NCBI RefSeq assembly: GCF_947387555.1
Contig: NZ_CANDNZ010000009.1
Coordinates: 1 to 64,000, forward strand
Direction of reading: 5' to 3'
DNA length: 64,000 nt
Source: Thalassomonas sp. RHCl1
Lineage (GTDB): Bacteria > Pseudomonadota > Gammaproteobacteria > Enterobacterales > Alteromonadaceae
Both the position numbers and the translations under genes were made by a program. Below the pieces are notes generated by a model. That model was not told the origin of the DNA. It worked only from the letters and a program-made list of their open reading frames with translations, and did not search any database. Below, in pieces: positions 35,912 to 44,910 of the stretch. Positions within the stretch are counted from its first letter, which is position 1, and the number at the start of each line of letters is the position of its first letter.

Positions 35912-36131
35912 CTGCTATGTTTAAAAGAAGGCCGCGATAATTTGAAGTTAATGCGGCATCTGGATTAAAAGGCGAAAAATAGAGGATGTTTAATGGGGAA
36001 AAGCAGATTAAATACGGCGGATATGAATTTTTTCGTTGTCATATTTTCTTCATAACTTGAAGTTAACATATTCGCCTCAATATCCTATATCTAAGGTATA
36101 AAGTGTTAATAAATTCGAGCAAGGGATTACT
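35912..36131. other. Region after mltF
   Basis: The first 220 bases of the 446-base interval between mltF and tadA hold no recognised gene or clear terminator. A TATAAA (36097-36102) precedes the small reading frame at 36132. Confidence 0.4.
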
Positions 36132-36257
36132 ATGAGAGCAAAGAGACATCATTTAGTTACGACACAAAGAAGAAGACAATTGCGCAGGCAGCAAGCCAAA
36201 TCGAACAACCGGCGCCAGGTTTTTTATTTGCAAATTTTGCTGCATGAAAAAAGTTAA
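36132..36257 (+). CDS. Possible 41-residue basic protein
   Basis: ATG at 36132 opens a 41-codon frame ending in TAA. AAGGGA lies 7-12 bases before the start, and a TATAAA is 30 bases further up. The protein is very basic, with MRAKRHH, QRRRQLRRQQ and NNRRQ clusters, suggesting binding to RNA, DNA or the ribosome. I do not recognise a family. The short length makes chance occurrence possible, though the start signal is good. Confidence 0.45.
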   Translation: MRAKRHHLVTTQRRRQLRRQQAKSNNRRQVFYLQILLHEKS

Positions 36258-36357
36258 CTTGTACGGCAGGCATTAGCTTATACTGAATGAGCTTGCACTG
36301 AACTAGCTTTTATTAAACACCAACTTATTCACTCTATTGGTTTTATTATCAAAACCG

Positions 36358-36861
36358 TCAGGTCATTTGTTTTTTCTTTTTTTCTGCTTTCTTTTCTGCG
36401 CGGCGGCGTTTAAAAAATGCCGACAATAATTCGCTACACTCTGCCTGCATCACCCCGGAAGTGACCTCCAGCTGGTGATTAAGCTGATCACACTCGACCA
36501 GGTTAAAGACACTGCCGGCGGCACCGGTTTTTTTATCGTCACTGGCATAAACCAGACGTTTGATCCGGCTGTGTACCAATAAACCGGCGCACATAGCGCA
36601 GGGCTCCAATGTGACATATAAGGTACAGTCGAGCATACGGTAATTATTGATGGCTTGCCCCGCCTGGCGTATCGCGACCATTTCCGCATGGGCCGAGGGA
36701 TCGTTGTTGCAAATCGACTGGTTAAATCCTTCGGCGATAATTTTGCCGCCGCTGACTATCACGGCCCCTACCGGAATTTCATCCATGGCTTCTGCCTGTT
36801 GTGCCAGTTCATAGGCGCGCTGCATAAAAAGCTTATCTTGTGCTGTGCTGTTTTCTGTCAT
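36358..36861 (-). CDS. tadA: tRNA-specific adenosine deaminase TadA
   Basis: A 167-residue TadA. The zinc site is HAEMVAIRQ and EPCAMCAG, with the family's GAVIVSGGKIIAEGFN before it. It deaminates A34 of tRNA-Arg(ACG) to inosine and is essential in E. coli. The lysine-rich tail (KKKKQMT) is an extension seen in some relatives. It follows hemW on the same strand after 71 bases and may share its transcript. Confidence 0.95.
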   Translation of the reverse strand: MTENSTAQDKLFMQRAYELAQQAEAMDEIPVGAVIVSGGKIIAEGFNQSICNNDPSAHAEMVAIRQAGQAINNYRMLDCTLYVTLEPCAMCAGLLVHSRIKRLVYASDDKKTGAAGSVFNLVECDQLNHQLEVTSGVMQAECSELLSAFFKRRRAEKKAEKKKKQMT

Positions 36862-36932
36862 GGTGAAACTTCGTTATTTCTGGGTAAAGAATATGGGTAT
36901 AGAATATGGATAAATAAAACTGAAACAAGTAC

Positions 36933-38078
36933 TTATAAAAACAGGCTTAACAGATCATTGAGGTAGCGGTGCCCGGTTGTGGTCACCTGCCATTCTTGCC
37001 CCTGGTTGGACAATAATTGTTTTTGTTGTGCCTGTTTTAAAGTCTCTTCGATTTTAGTCGAAGCTAAGCCTGTGTAGGCCTGAAATTCATCCAGGTGGAA
37101 AGGGGAATATAACCTCAGGCGGTTCATCATATATTCAAAGGGTAATTCTTCTTCCGCCACGGTTTTTAACTGATCCAGGTGCGGACGGTCTTTTTCCAGG
37201 TAACCTTTGGGATGTTTCACTTTTACCGTACGGTAAATTTCCCCGGTGTTAATATCGGTGAGCTTGCCGTGGGCACCGCAGCCGATGCCGAGATAGTCAC
37301 CAAATTTCCAGTAATTTAAATTGTGCTGGCACTGGTAGCCTTCCCGGCTATAGGCAGAGATCTCATATTGGCGGTAACCCGCAGCCTCTAACAGGGCAAT
37401 GCCTTGATCCTGTATCGTCCACAAGACTTCATCTTCCGGCAGCGTCGGCGGGCGAGAATAAAACGGGGTATTGGGCTCTATGGTGAGCTGGTACCAGGAT
37501 AAATGTGTCGGATTTAAGCTGATAGCGGTTTTTAAATCATCCAGGGCGTTTTCTATGCTCTGTTGCGGCAGGCCGTGCATCAGGTCGAGGTTAAAGCTGG
37601 AGACACCGCATTGGGTGGCAAGCTCTGCCGCTTTGGCAGCCTGGCTGCCGTCATGAATACGGCCTAACTTGATCAGTTTATCCGAGGCGAAACTTTGCAC
37701 TCCTATGGATAAACGGGAAACCCCTGCCTGGTAAAAACCACGGAACTTGCCAGCCTCCACCGTGCCGGGATTGGCTTCCAGGGTAATTTCAATGTCTGCC
37801 TGATGCTCAAACCGGGACAATACCTGGCTAAGCAGCGACTCTACCGCATCGGGAGAAAATAAACTCGGGGTGCCGCCGCCGATAAAAATGCTGTGCAGGG
37901 GGCGATCGCTAAGGTTAAAACGCTGAATATCGGCATCGAGATCCGCGATCAGCTCCCGGACATAATCGCCTTCGGGGATATCATGTTTTAAGGCATGGGA
38001 GTTAAAGTCACAATAGGGACATTTTTGTACACACCAAGGGATATGTATGTATAAAGAAAGCGGCGGCAATTGTAACAC
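36933..38078 (-). CDS. hemW: Radical SAM heme chaperone HemW
   Basis: A 381-residue radical SAM protein with the cluster motif CVQKCPYCDF (CxxxCxxC, residues 16-23) and the HemW C-terminal features HNLNYWKFGDYLGIGCGAH and FEYMMNRLRL. HemW is a heme-binding chaperone related to, but distinct from, coproporphyrinogen dehydrogenase HemN. Its gene begins 2 bases after rdgB ends, as in the widespread rdgB-hemW (yggW) operon. Full length, with no unusual feature. Confidence 0.94.
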   Translation of the reverse strand: MLQLPPLSLYIHIPWCVQKCPYCDFNSHALKHDIPEGDYVRELIADLDADIQRFNLSDRPLHSIFIGGGTPSLFSPDAVESLLSQVLSRFEHQADIEITLEANPGTVEAGKFRGFYQAGVSRLSIGVQSFASDKLIKLGRIHDGSQAAKAAELATQCGVSSFNLDLMHGLPQQSIENALDDLKTAISLNPTHLSWYQLTIEPNTPFYSRPPTLPEDEVLWTIQDQGIALLEAAGYRQYEISAYSREGYQCQHNLNYWKFGDYLGIGCGAHGKLTDINTGEIYRTVKVKHPKGYLEKDRPHLDQLKTVAEEELPFEYMMNRLRLYSPFHLDEFQAYTGLASTKIEETLKQAQQKQLLSNQGQEWQVTTTGHRYLNDLLSLFL

Positions 38079-38080
38079 GA

Positions 38081-38671
38081 TTATTTTCCGAAATGTTTAA
38101 CAAGCTGGGCCAGTGCCTGGCCGCGGTGGCTTAATTGGTTTTTCACTTCCCTGGGCAGTTGTGCTGAGGTGAGCTGCTGTCCTTCCACCCAGAATACGGG
38201 GTCATAACCAAAGCCCTGCTCGCCCTGTTTTTCCAGGGTGATTTGGCCTTCCCAACTACCGAGGCAAATCACCGGCGTAGGATCTTCGCTATGGCGCATA
38301 TAGACCAGGACGCAATGGAAGCGGGCGGTTCTTTTTTCTGCCGGTACGCCTTTTAACTGCTCCAGTAATTTGACGATATTATCATGGTCGCTGGCGTCTT
38401 CACCGGCATAACGGGCAGAATAAACCCCGGGGGCGCCGTTAAGGGCATCCACTTCCAGTCCCGAGTCATCGGCGATGGCGGGTTTGCCGGTGATTTTTGC
38501 CGCGTGGCGGGCCTTGATGATGGCATTTTCCACAAAGGTTGTTCCGGTTTCCGGAACATCCGGCACCTGGAAATCACTTTGCGGCACGATAGTGATCTGC
38601 TCGGCGGCCAATAATTCACTCAGCTCTTTTACTTTACCTTTATTGCCTGTGGCTAAGACGATAGTCGACAT
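38081..38671 (-). CDS. rdgB: XTP/dITP diphosphatase RdgB
   Basis: A 196-residue Ham1/RdgB pyrophosphatase. [12 protein letters not shown] begins the fold, [22 protein letters not shown] is the central signature, and GFGYDPVF and SHRGQAL follow. It removes deaminated purine nucleotides (dITP, XTP) from the pool and so protects DNA. It is the first gene of rdgB-hemW. In related genomes this pair continues from yggS-proC-yggT; here an eamA gene on the other strand interrupts the order. Confidence 0.96.
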   Translation of the reverse strand: MSTIVLATGNKGKVKELSELLAAEQITIVPQSDFQVPDVPETGTTFVENAIIKARHAAKITGKPAIADDSGLEVDALNGAPGVYSARYAGEDASDHDNIVKLLEQLKGVPAEKRTARFHCVLVYMRHSEDPTPVICLGSWEGQITLEKQGEQGFGYDPVFWVEGQQLTSAQLPREVKNQLSHRGQALAQLVKHFGK

Positions 38672-38876
38672 GCTTTACCCTTGTACTCGTCGCTGGATTT
38701 ATGGTTAATAAGGTATCAAGACCCCAACCATGATTTATGGACGGCATAATACAGCAATGTCGGGTAAAGTGTGATAGAAACAGCATCAGAAAAGATAAAT
38801 AATTCACTTTCCGGATGCATGCGCTTAATTCCGGAATATCGATAAATAATAATAAATCAAACAAATGTGATCTGAC

Positions 38877-39800
38877 ATGACGCTAAAAGACAGTATTTTA
38901 GGATTTTTGATCATTTTCCTCTGGGGTATTAACTTTGTGGTGATTGCCTGGGGGCTTGAAGGCATGCCGCCTTTGCTGATGGGCGCTTGCCGTTTCCTGC
39001 TGGTCGCCTTGATCGGCAGTTTATTTATTAAGCCGCCCAAGATGCCCTGGAAATGGTTACTGGCTTACGCCTTAACCTTAGGTTTTGGCCAGTTTGCTTT
39101 TTTGTTCTCAGCCATGGCCTTTGGTATGCCGGCAGGCTTGGCCTCGCTGGTGTTGCAATCCCAGGCGTTATTTACCTTGCTCTTTGCCGCCTTATTGTTA
39201 AAAGAAGGCATTAAGGGGCTACAGTTGCTGGCGATGCTGATAGCGGGCATAGGCTTGTATCTGGTGGCAGGAGGAGAAAGTGACCAGGCGAGTGCCATGA
39301 CCACTTTAGGTTTTATCTTAACCCTGGCAGCAGCCATGTGCTGGGGGCTGGGCAATATTGTCAACCGAACCATCAATAAACGTGGCTATCAGGCCAATCT
39401 TGGCCTGGTGATCTGGTCAGCCTGGATCCCGCCGATTCCTTTTTTGCTGGCCAGTTATTACTTTGAAGGGGGCGAAGTGATACAGGAGGCACTGCTTAAT
39501 ATTCAGTTAACTACATTTGCGTCGTTACTTTATCTCGCACTTGCCGCCACTATTATCGGTTACAGTTTGTGGAGTTATTTATTGGGGCGTTATCCCGCTG
39601 CGCAAATCGCGCCGCTGACCTTAGGCGTACCTGTGGTGGGATTAGCTGCTGCCGCGTATTTTCTTGATGAGGTGATCAGCCTGCAGCAAGGGCTGGGCAT
39701 TGCTTTGGTGATGTCTGGGCTGGTGCTTAATGTTGCCGGGGGTCGCCTGCTTGGCGGAGTGAGAAGTCTTTATGCCAATAAAGTGCTGAAAAAGAGTTAA
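38877..39800 (+). CDS. eamA: EamA family amino-acid metabolite exporter
   Basis: A 307-residue DMT-superfamily protein with ten membrane segments in two EamA repeats. It resembles E. coli EamA closely: LWGINFVVIAWGLEGMPP, FGMPAGLASLVLQSQA and PLTLGVPVVGLAAAAYFLDE all have close counterparts. E. coli EamA exports O-acetylserine and cysteine; the same substrates are inferred. It lies on the opposite strand inside what is usually a continuous yggS-proC-yggT-rdgB-hemW block, suggesting insertion or gain at this site. Confidence 0.88.
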   Translation: MTLKDSILGFLIIFLWGINFVVIAWGLEGMPPLLMGACRFLLVALIGSLFIKPPKMPWKWLLAYALTLGFGQFAFLFSAMAFGMPAGLASLVLQSQALFTLLFAALLLKEGIKGLQLLAMLIAGIGLYLVAGGESDQASAMTTLGFILTLAAAMCWGLGNIVNRTINKRGYQANLGLVIWSAWIPPIPFLLASYYFEGGEVIQEALLNIQLTTFASLLYLALAATIIGYSLWSYLLGRYPAAQIAPLTLGVPVVGLAAAAYFLDEVISLQQGLGIALVMSGLVLNVAGGRLLGGVRSLYANKVLKKS

Positions 39801-39809
39801 AAGAGTAGA

Positions 39810-39849
39810 AAAAGGTTTGCCGGTTGATTAAATCGGCCGCAAACCTTTT
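39810..39849. terminator. Bidirectional terminator
   Basis: AAAAGGTTTGC (39810-39820) and GCAAACCTTTT (39839-39849) form an 11-bp stem between the convergent eamA and DUF4426 genes. Confidence 0.8.
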
Positions 39850-39859
39850 ACCGGAAGTG

Positions 39860-40297
39860 TTAGTCGACATAAAACTTTTGTGAAAACTTAATTTTATGTT
39901 TTTCAGTACCGTCTATGATGTCGATATCAAAATGTATGGTTTCTTCGTTGGAGTATTTGATTTGTGCCAGGTAATACACCGCCATACCTTCTTTAACTTC
40001 TCGAAATTCCAGCGATTTTATCTGGCCTAAGTCATTGCGGGCTTTACCCATCATCACTACGGTTTTTGCCGGGGTATTCTTCTGGCTGTTGTCGAGCACG
40101 GAAATATTCACCAGGCCGTTATAACGGCTGCGTTCTATACCATAAGCCTTGGCGATTTCCGGGGTTAAAAATGTTGCCCCTATGGCCATATAATGGACAT
40201 CAAGGTTGCCGATTTTTTTCATGTTTTCTGCATTCGCCGAGGAGGCGAAAACTAAGCCGAGCAGCAAGCAGAGCAGGGGGCGGGAGAAGAAATTCAT
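39860..40297 (-). CDS. DUF4426 periplasmic protein
   Basis: A 145-residue protein with a signal peptide (about 1-23, ending SANA). The mature part matches the DUF4426 family: IGNLDVHYMAIGATFLTPE, YNGLVNISVLD and an IHFDIDIIDGTEKHKIKFSQKF tail (here read in two parts). Its function is unknown. In Alteromonadales the gene usually sits by yggT, as here, and it follows yggT on the same strand after 100 bases. A role in the envelope is suggested only by the signal peptide. Confidence 0.83.
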   Translation of the reverse strand: MNFFSRPLLCLLLGLVFASSANAENMKKIGNLDVHYMAIGATFLTPEIAKAYGIERSRYNGLVNISVLDNSQKNTPAKTVVMMGKARNDLGQIKSLEFREVKEGMAVYYLAQIKYSNEETIHFDIDIIDGTEKHKIKFSQKFYVD

Positions 40298-40397
40298 CGT
40301 TATGTTCCATATAGTTACTGGCTGTGGCCTTAAGTATAAGCCATAGCCTCAAAATAGGTTAGCAGCAGCTGAGATCTCAGCCGCTGCCTGTCGGGGA

Positions 40398-40946
40398 TTA
40401 AAGCATGCGCCACACCGGGATAGCACCGCCGATGACGATATTAATGACATTTAATAATAAAAATGCCACCAATACCGATAAGTCCAGGCCGCCGATATTC
40501 GGGATGATCCGGCGGATCGGGCGTAAAAAGGGTTCGGTCAGCTGGTGAAAAATTACTTGGGTTGGGTTATATCCCTGTACCACCCAGCTCATCAAGGCCA
40601 TGACCAGCATGATAATAAACAGCAATATTCCGGTTTGTTTCAACAGGTATAAAGCGCCAAAAATCATGGAACTTGGGATATCAAACGGACCGCCATTAAG
40701 TACCGGAATCACAATAAACTTTAAGCTGGCAACAAGGTAGGCCAGCAATAAGGTGGCGAGATCTATTCCGCCAAGGCCCGGAATTACACGGCGCAGCGGC
40801 ACTACCATAGGGTTGCTGACTTTAACAATAAACTGGCTGAAGGGATTATAAAAGTCCGCCTTCACCAGCTGTAACCATAAACGCAGCACTAAGACCATCA
40901 GCAAGGCATCAAAGGCGAATCTCAGCAAATAATTAATTGCTTCCAT
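40398..40946 (-). CDS. yggT: YggT family membrane protein
   Basis: A 182-residue inner-membrane protein with two YGGT repeats, each having a pair of hydrophobic helices and the motif PFSQFIVKVSNPMVVPLRR or LTEPFLRPIRRIIP. The family is reported to affect osmotic stress tolerance and, in some bacteria, division or chloroplast-related assembly. I chose ATG 40946 because GGAG lies 7 bases before it, over a TTG at 40958. It follows proC after 100 bases in the usual yggS-proC-yggT order. Confidence 0.92.
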   Translation of the reverse strand: MEAINYLLRFAFDALLMVLVLRLWLQLVKADFYNPFSQFIVKVSNPMVVPLRRVIPGLGGIDLATLLLAYLVASLKFIVIPVLNGGPFDIPSSMIFGALYLLKQTGILLFIIMLVMALMSWVVQGYNPTQVIFHQLTEPFLRPIRRIIPNIGGLDLSVLVAFLLLNVINIVIGGAIPVWRML

Positions 40947-41046
40947 TAAAAACTCCAATTATTGGGATGAAAAGACTCATTTCTTTCACGGCAAACATCT
41001 ATTATTTATTATATAAATCAATAGTATTTTACCTGTTTAAAATGAG

Positions 41047-41862
41047 TTAGCCATTATTTTGCGCCATTTCCTGGCTACGTTGCAATGCCGCATCCATGGC
41101 TTTTGTAACTAATTGTGATAAATCCCCCTGGTAGAACTGGTTCAGGGCCGCCTGGGTAGCGCCGCCTTTGGAGGTCACGTTCTCACGCAACTGGCCGATG
41201 GAGTCGTCATTCTGGCATACCATTTGTGCCGCTCCCAGGGCCGTTTGTTGTACCAGCTTGCGGCTGTCCTCGGCGGAAAAGCCCAGGGTTTGTGCGTGCT
41301 GTTCCATGATTTCCATAAACAGGAAGAAGTAGGCGGGGGCGGAGCCGGAGACGGCGATAATATCATCAATCTGTTTTTCCTGCTCCAGCCACATTACTAT
41401 GCCGACCGCTTTCATCATCTCGTCGGCGATATCGCGCTGCGCCTGGCTGGCTTCGGGAGAAGGAAAAATGCCGGTGACGCCAAGGCCCAACTGGGACGGG
41501 GTATTAGGCATGGTACGGATCACTGACTGGCCGCCCCCCAGTGCCGCCTGAATTTGCGCCATGGTGCAGCCGGCGGCGATAGAGATAAAACATTTATCCG
41601 AGATCTCCAGGTTTTGCCTGATTTGCTGGCAAACACCGGCGATCAGGTGAGGTTTAACCCCGAGCACTATGGTTGGAGCAAACTTGGCTGCTTCCAGGTT
41701 GTCCGGTGTCTGGTGAATACCGAATTCTTCAGCCAGAGCCAGGCGTTTTTCCGGCGAGGGGTTAGAGACGATAATATTTTCAGGGGCGAAGCCGTTGTTG
41801 ATCAGGCCGGCGATAATGGCACGGTTCATATTACCGGCGCCGATGAATGCAATTTTATTCAT
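41047..41862 (-). CDS. proC: Pyrroline-5-carboxylate reductase
   Basis: A 271-residue ProC with the Rossmann motif AFIGAGNMNRAIIAGLI, the MPNTPSQLGLGVTGIF segment, and the C-terminal signature SAPAYFFLFMEIMEQHAQTLG-like region (residues about 165-185) with GGATQAAL. It reduces pyrroline-5-carboxylate to proline with NADPH, the last step of proline synthesis. It begins 17 bases after yggS, so the two are co-transcribed. Confidence 0.96.
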   Translation of the reverse strand: MNKIAFIGAGNMNRAIIAGLINNGFAPENIIVSNPSPEKRLALAEEFGIHQTPDNLEAAKFAPTIVLGVKPHLIAGVCQQIRQNLEISDKCFISIAAGCTMAQIQAALGGGQSVIRTMPNTPSQLGLGVTGIFPSPEASQAQRDIADEMMKAVGIVMWLEQEKQIDDIIAVSGSAPAYFFLFMEIMEQHAQTLGFSAEDSRKLVQQTALGAAQMVCQNDDSIGQLRENVTSKGGATQAALNQFYQGDLSQLVTKAMDAALQRSQEMAQNNG

Positions 41863-41879
41863 AATGTACTCTTAAGTAG

Positions 41880-42557
41880 TTATTGTTCTCTTGAACCAAA
41901 AATAGCCGAACCAATTCGGACCATAGTTGAGCCGTTGGTTATCGCCGGTTGTAAATCGCCGGACATGCCCATCGACAGGGTATCGAGCTCGGGGTATTGT
42001 TGCTGTAATTGTCTAAACAAGTCCTGCATTTTGCTGTAGCTGGACAGCGGCGCATTTTTTTCCGGTATCGCCATGAGTCCCCGTAAACGTAAATGGGGAC
42101 AACTTGCGATGACCCCGGCCAGTTCATCCAAGTCTGCGACAGTGACACCTGACTTGGATGCTTCGCCGCTAATATTGACTTGTAAACAGACGTTTAGCGG
42201 AGTATCGTGGCCGGAGCGGCCTTCATTGAGGCGCCGGGCGATTTTTACCCGGTCGATGCTGTGGACCCAGGAAAAGTTTTCGGCAATTGCCCGGGTCTTA
42301 TTAGACTGGATCGGACCGATAAAATGCCAGCAAATGTCGGGTAAGTGTTGTAACTGTGCGATTTTATCCACCGCTTCCTGGACATAACTTTCGCCAAACG
42401 CCCGTTGTCCGCACTGGTAAGCCTGTTCGATTAAAGTGCCGGGTTTGGTTTTACTGACCGCCAGCAGCGCTACCGCTTCTTTGGGGCGGTTTGCCTGCTG
42501 GCAGCTGTGTGAAATTTGCTGTTCAATCAAGGCTAGATTATCTTTAATGTTAATCAT
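41880..42557 (-). CDS. yggS: PLP homeostasis protein YggS
   Basis: A 225-residue YggS/PROSC-family protein. The PLP lysine is in LLAVSKTKPG (Lys36), with the family's FGESYVQEA, WHFIGPIQSNK and MGMSGDLQPAI. It binds PLP without known catalysis and keeps vitamin B6 and amino-acid pools in balance. It is first in a yggS-proC-yggT operon and divergent from pilT across 69 bases, the arrangement found in Pseudomonas and Vibrio. Confidence 0.96.
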   Translation of the reverse strand: MINIKDNLALIEQQISHSCQQANRPKEAVALLAVSKTKPGTLIEQAYQCGQRAFGESYVQEAVDKIAQLQHLPDICWHFIGPIQSNKTRAIAENFSWVHSIDRVKIARRLNEGRSGHDTPLNVCLQVNISGEASKSGVTVADLDELAGVIASCPHLRLRGLMAIPEKNAPLSSYSKMQDLFRQLQQQYPELDTLSMGMSGDLQPAITNGSTMVRIGSAIFGSREQ

Positions 42558-42626
42558 TTAACTTATTTCATTTCCCAGTTATTTGTACGAAAATCAATTC
42601 GACAAAACATTGCCAAAGAGGTTGTT

Positions 42627-43670
42627 ATGGACATTACCGAATTATTAGCATTTAGTGTGCAACATAATGCATCTGATTTACATCTATCCACGGGGACGCC
42701 GCCTTCCATCAGGGTTGACGGTGATGTCCGCAAGCTTAATATCCCGGCTTTTGATGAAAAAGACGTTAACGCTTTAGTCTATGATATTATGAACGACCGC
42801 CAGCGCAAAGACTATGAAGAAAATTTAGAAGTGGATTTTTCTTTTGAAGTGCCGAACCTGGCGCGTTTCAGGGTGAATGCCTTTAACCAGAACCGCGGTC
42901 CGGCGGCGGTGTTTCGTACTATCCCCAGTAAAATTTTGACTTTGGAAGACCTGGGCTGTCCGGATATCTTTCGCGATATCGCCGATAACCCGCGCGGTTT
43001 AGTCTTGGTGACAGGTCCTACCGGTTCGGGTAAATCCACCACCTTGGCGGCCATGGTGGATTATATCAACCAGAATAAACACGATCATATCCTGACCATA
43101 GAAGACCCGATAGAATTTGTGCATGACAATAAATCCTGCTTGATCAACCAAAGGGAAGTGCACAGAGATACCCTGAGCTTTAGTGCCGCGCTGCGTTCGG
43201 CGCTCAGGGAAGACCCGGATGTGATCCTGGTGGGGGAGATGCGGGATCTGGAAACCATACGTTTGGCGATGACCGCCGCAGAAACCGGTCACCTGGTATT
43301 TGGCACCTTACATACCACCTCGGCGCCGAAAACCATTGACCGTATTATTGATGTCTTCCCGGGAGAAGAAAAAGACATGGTGCGCTCTATGCTGTCTGAG
43401 TCGTTGCGGGCGGTTATTTCCCAAACGTTAGTGAAAAAAGTTGGCGGCGGCCGGGTGGCGGCCCATGAAATCATGATCGGGGTGCCGGCTATCCGTAACC
43501 TTATTCGTGAAGATAAAATCGCCCAGATGTATTCGGCCATTCAAACCGGTATGTCCCACGGTATGCAAACCATGGATCAATGCCTGTTGAACCTGGTCAA
43601 CCGCGGCCTGATCTCACGCCAGGACGCCAGGGATAAAGCGGCGGATAAAAACCAGTTTGCCGGTTATTAA
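42627..43670 (+). CDS. pilT: Type IV pilus retraction ATPase PilT
   Basis: A 347-residue PilT. Walker A is GPTGSGKST (130-138); Asp box LTIEDPIEFVH, His box GHLVFGTLHTTSA and the C-terminal AIRNLIREDKIAQMYS motif, which is needed for retraction, are present. It forms a hexamer at the pilus base and drives retraction and twitching. It is followed by pilU after 64 bases. Confidence 0.97.
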   Translation: MDITELLAFSVQHNASDLHLSTGTPPSIRVDGDVRKLNIPAFDEKDVNALVYDIMNDRQRKDYEENLEVDFSFEVPNLARFRVNAFNQNRGPAAVFRTIPSKILTLEDLGCPDIFRDIADNPRGLVLVTGPTGSGKSTTLAAMVDYINQNKHDHILTIEDPIEFVHDNKSCLINQREVHRDTLSFSAALRSALREDPDVILVGEMRDLETIRLAMTAAETGHLVFGTLHTTSAPKTIDRIIDVFPGEEKDMVRSMLSESLRAVISQTLVKKVGGGRVAAHEIMIGVPAIRNLIREDKIAQMYSAIQTGMSHGMQTMDQCLLNLVNRGLISRQDARDKAADKNQFAGY

Positions 43671-43734
43671 CCGCAGCTACTTAACCTTTGATGCATAACA
43701 AGATTAACTTTCAGGTTTAGACAGGGTAAGGCTT

Positions 43735-44865
43735 ATGACATTTCATGATTTACTGAGAAAAATGATCCAGGAAGACGCCTCGGATATGTTTGTTTCCGCC
43801 AAACTTGCCGTGAGCGCGAAAATTAACGGCGAGCTCCAGCCGATACATGATGAGATCCTAAGCCCGGAAGAAGCTTTGGGCTTAGTGCATGATGCCATGA
43901 CAGCAAAGCAGAAGCAGGAGTTTGATGAAAGCAAAGAATGCAACTTTGCTATTTCTGTTGACGGTATCGGCCGTTTCAGGGTCTCGGCTTTCTGGCAGCG
44001 GGACATGGCGGGTATGGTGATCCGCCGTATCGTTACCGATATCCCGGATGTTGATGACCTTGGCTTGCCGTCGGTGCTTAAAGACGTGGTAATGTCCAAA
44101 CGTGGTTTAGTGCTCTTTGTCGGTGGTACCGGCACGGGTAAGTCAACCTCTATGGCTTCCCTGATAGGTTTTCGCAACCGTAACTCCCGCGGCCATATTC
44201 TGACCATAGAAGATCCGGTGGAATTCGTGCATGACCACGGCAAGTGCATGGTGACTCAGCGCGAAGTGGGGCTGGATACCGAGTCGTTCGATGCCGCGCT
44301 GAAAAGTTCTCTGCGTCAGGCGCCGGATGTGATCTTAATCGGTGAGATCCGCAGCCAGGAAGTCATGGAATATGCGCTCAGTTTCGCCGAAACCGGGCAT
44401 TTATGTATTGCTACTCTGCACGCCAACAATGCCAACCAGGCTATCGACCGTATCATGCACCTGGTACCGGCGGAGCAGCATGGCAAGTTGCTGTTTGACC
44501 TGGCGCTGAACCTGCGCGGTATTATTGCCCAGCAACTGATCCCCACCTCAGACGGCAATGGCCGGGTAGCGGCCATTGAGATTTTGCTTAATTCTCCTTT
44601 TGTTGCCGAACTCATTAAAAAAGGCGAAGTGGGCAGCATTAAAGAGGTGATGGAAAAGTCCAACGAACTGGGGATGCAAACCTTTGATCAGGCACTGTTT
44701 AATCTGTACCAGCAAGGGCAAATCAATTATGCCGATGCCCTGCATCATGCCGATTCACCTAATGATCTGCGCTTGATGATCAAACTGCGCAGCAATGACC
44801 AAACCGGGCTGGGGGGCCTGAGCGGCGTTACCATAGACGGTCTGGAGCCGGATACCGATAATTAA
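43735..44865 (+). CDS. pilU: Type IV pilus ATPase PilU
   Basis: A 376-residue PilT paralogue with Walker A GGTGTGKST (130-138), LTIEDPVEFVHDHG and GHLCIATLHANNA. The longer C-terminus without the PilT-type AIRNLIRE motif marks it as PilU. PilU supports PilT-dependent retraction. No pilus structural genes are in the window. A nested hairpin follows between it and the convergent AEC permease. Confidence 0.96.
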   Translation: MTFHDLLRKMIQEDASDMFVSAKLAVSAKINGELQPIHDEILSPEEALGLVHDAMTAKQKQEFDESKECNFAISVDGIGRFRVSAFWQRDMAGMVIRRIVTDIPDVDDLGLPSVLKDVVMSKRGLVLFVGGTGTGKSTSMASLIGFRNRNSRGHILTIEDPVEFVHDHGKCMVTQREVGLDTESFDAALKSSLRQAPDVILIGEIRSQEVMEYALSFAETGHLCIATLHANNANQAIDRIMHLVPAEQHGKLLFDLALNLRGIIAQQLIPTSDGNGRVAAIEILLNSPFVAELIKKGEVGSIKEVMEKSNELGMQTFDQALFNLYQQGQINYADALHHADSPNDLRLMIKLRSNDQTGLGGLSGVTIDGLEPDTDN

Positions 44866-44890
44866 CCGTTTCAGCTGAGCTGTTCCCGCC

Positions 44891-44910
44891 TTTTAGGGTT
44901 TATCCTAAAA
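44891..44910. terminator. Bidirectional terminator between pilU and the AEC gene
   Basis: TTTTAGG (44891-44897) and CCTAAAA (44904-44910) form an inner stem. An outer pair, GTTCCCGCCT (44882-44891) and AGGCGGGAAC (44920-44929), extends it into the AEC coding end. Confidence 0.65.
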
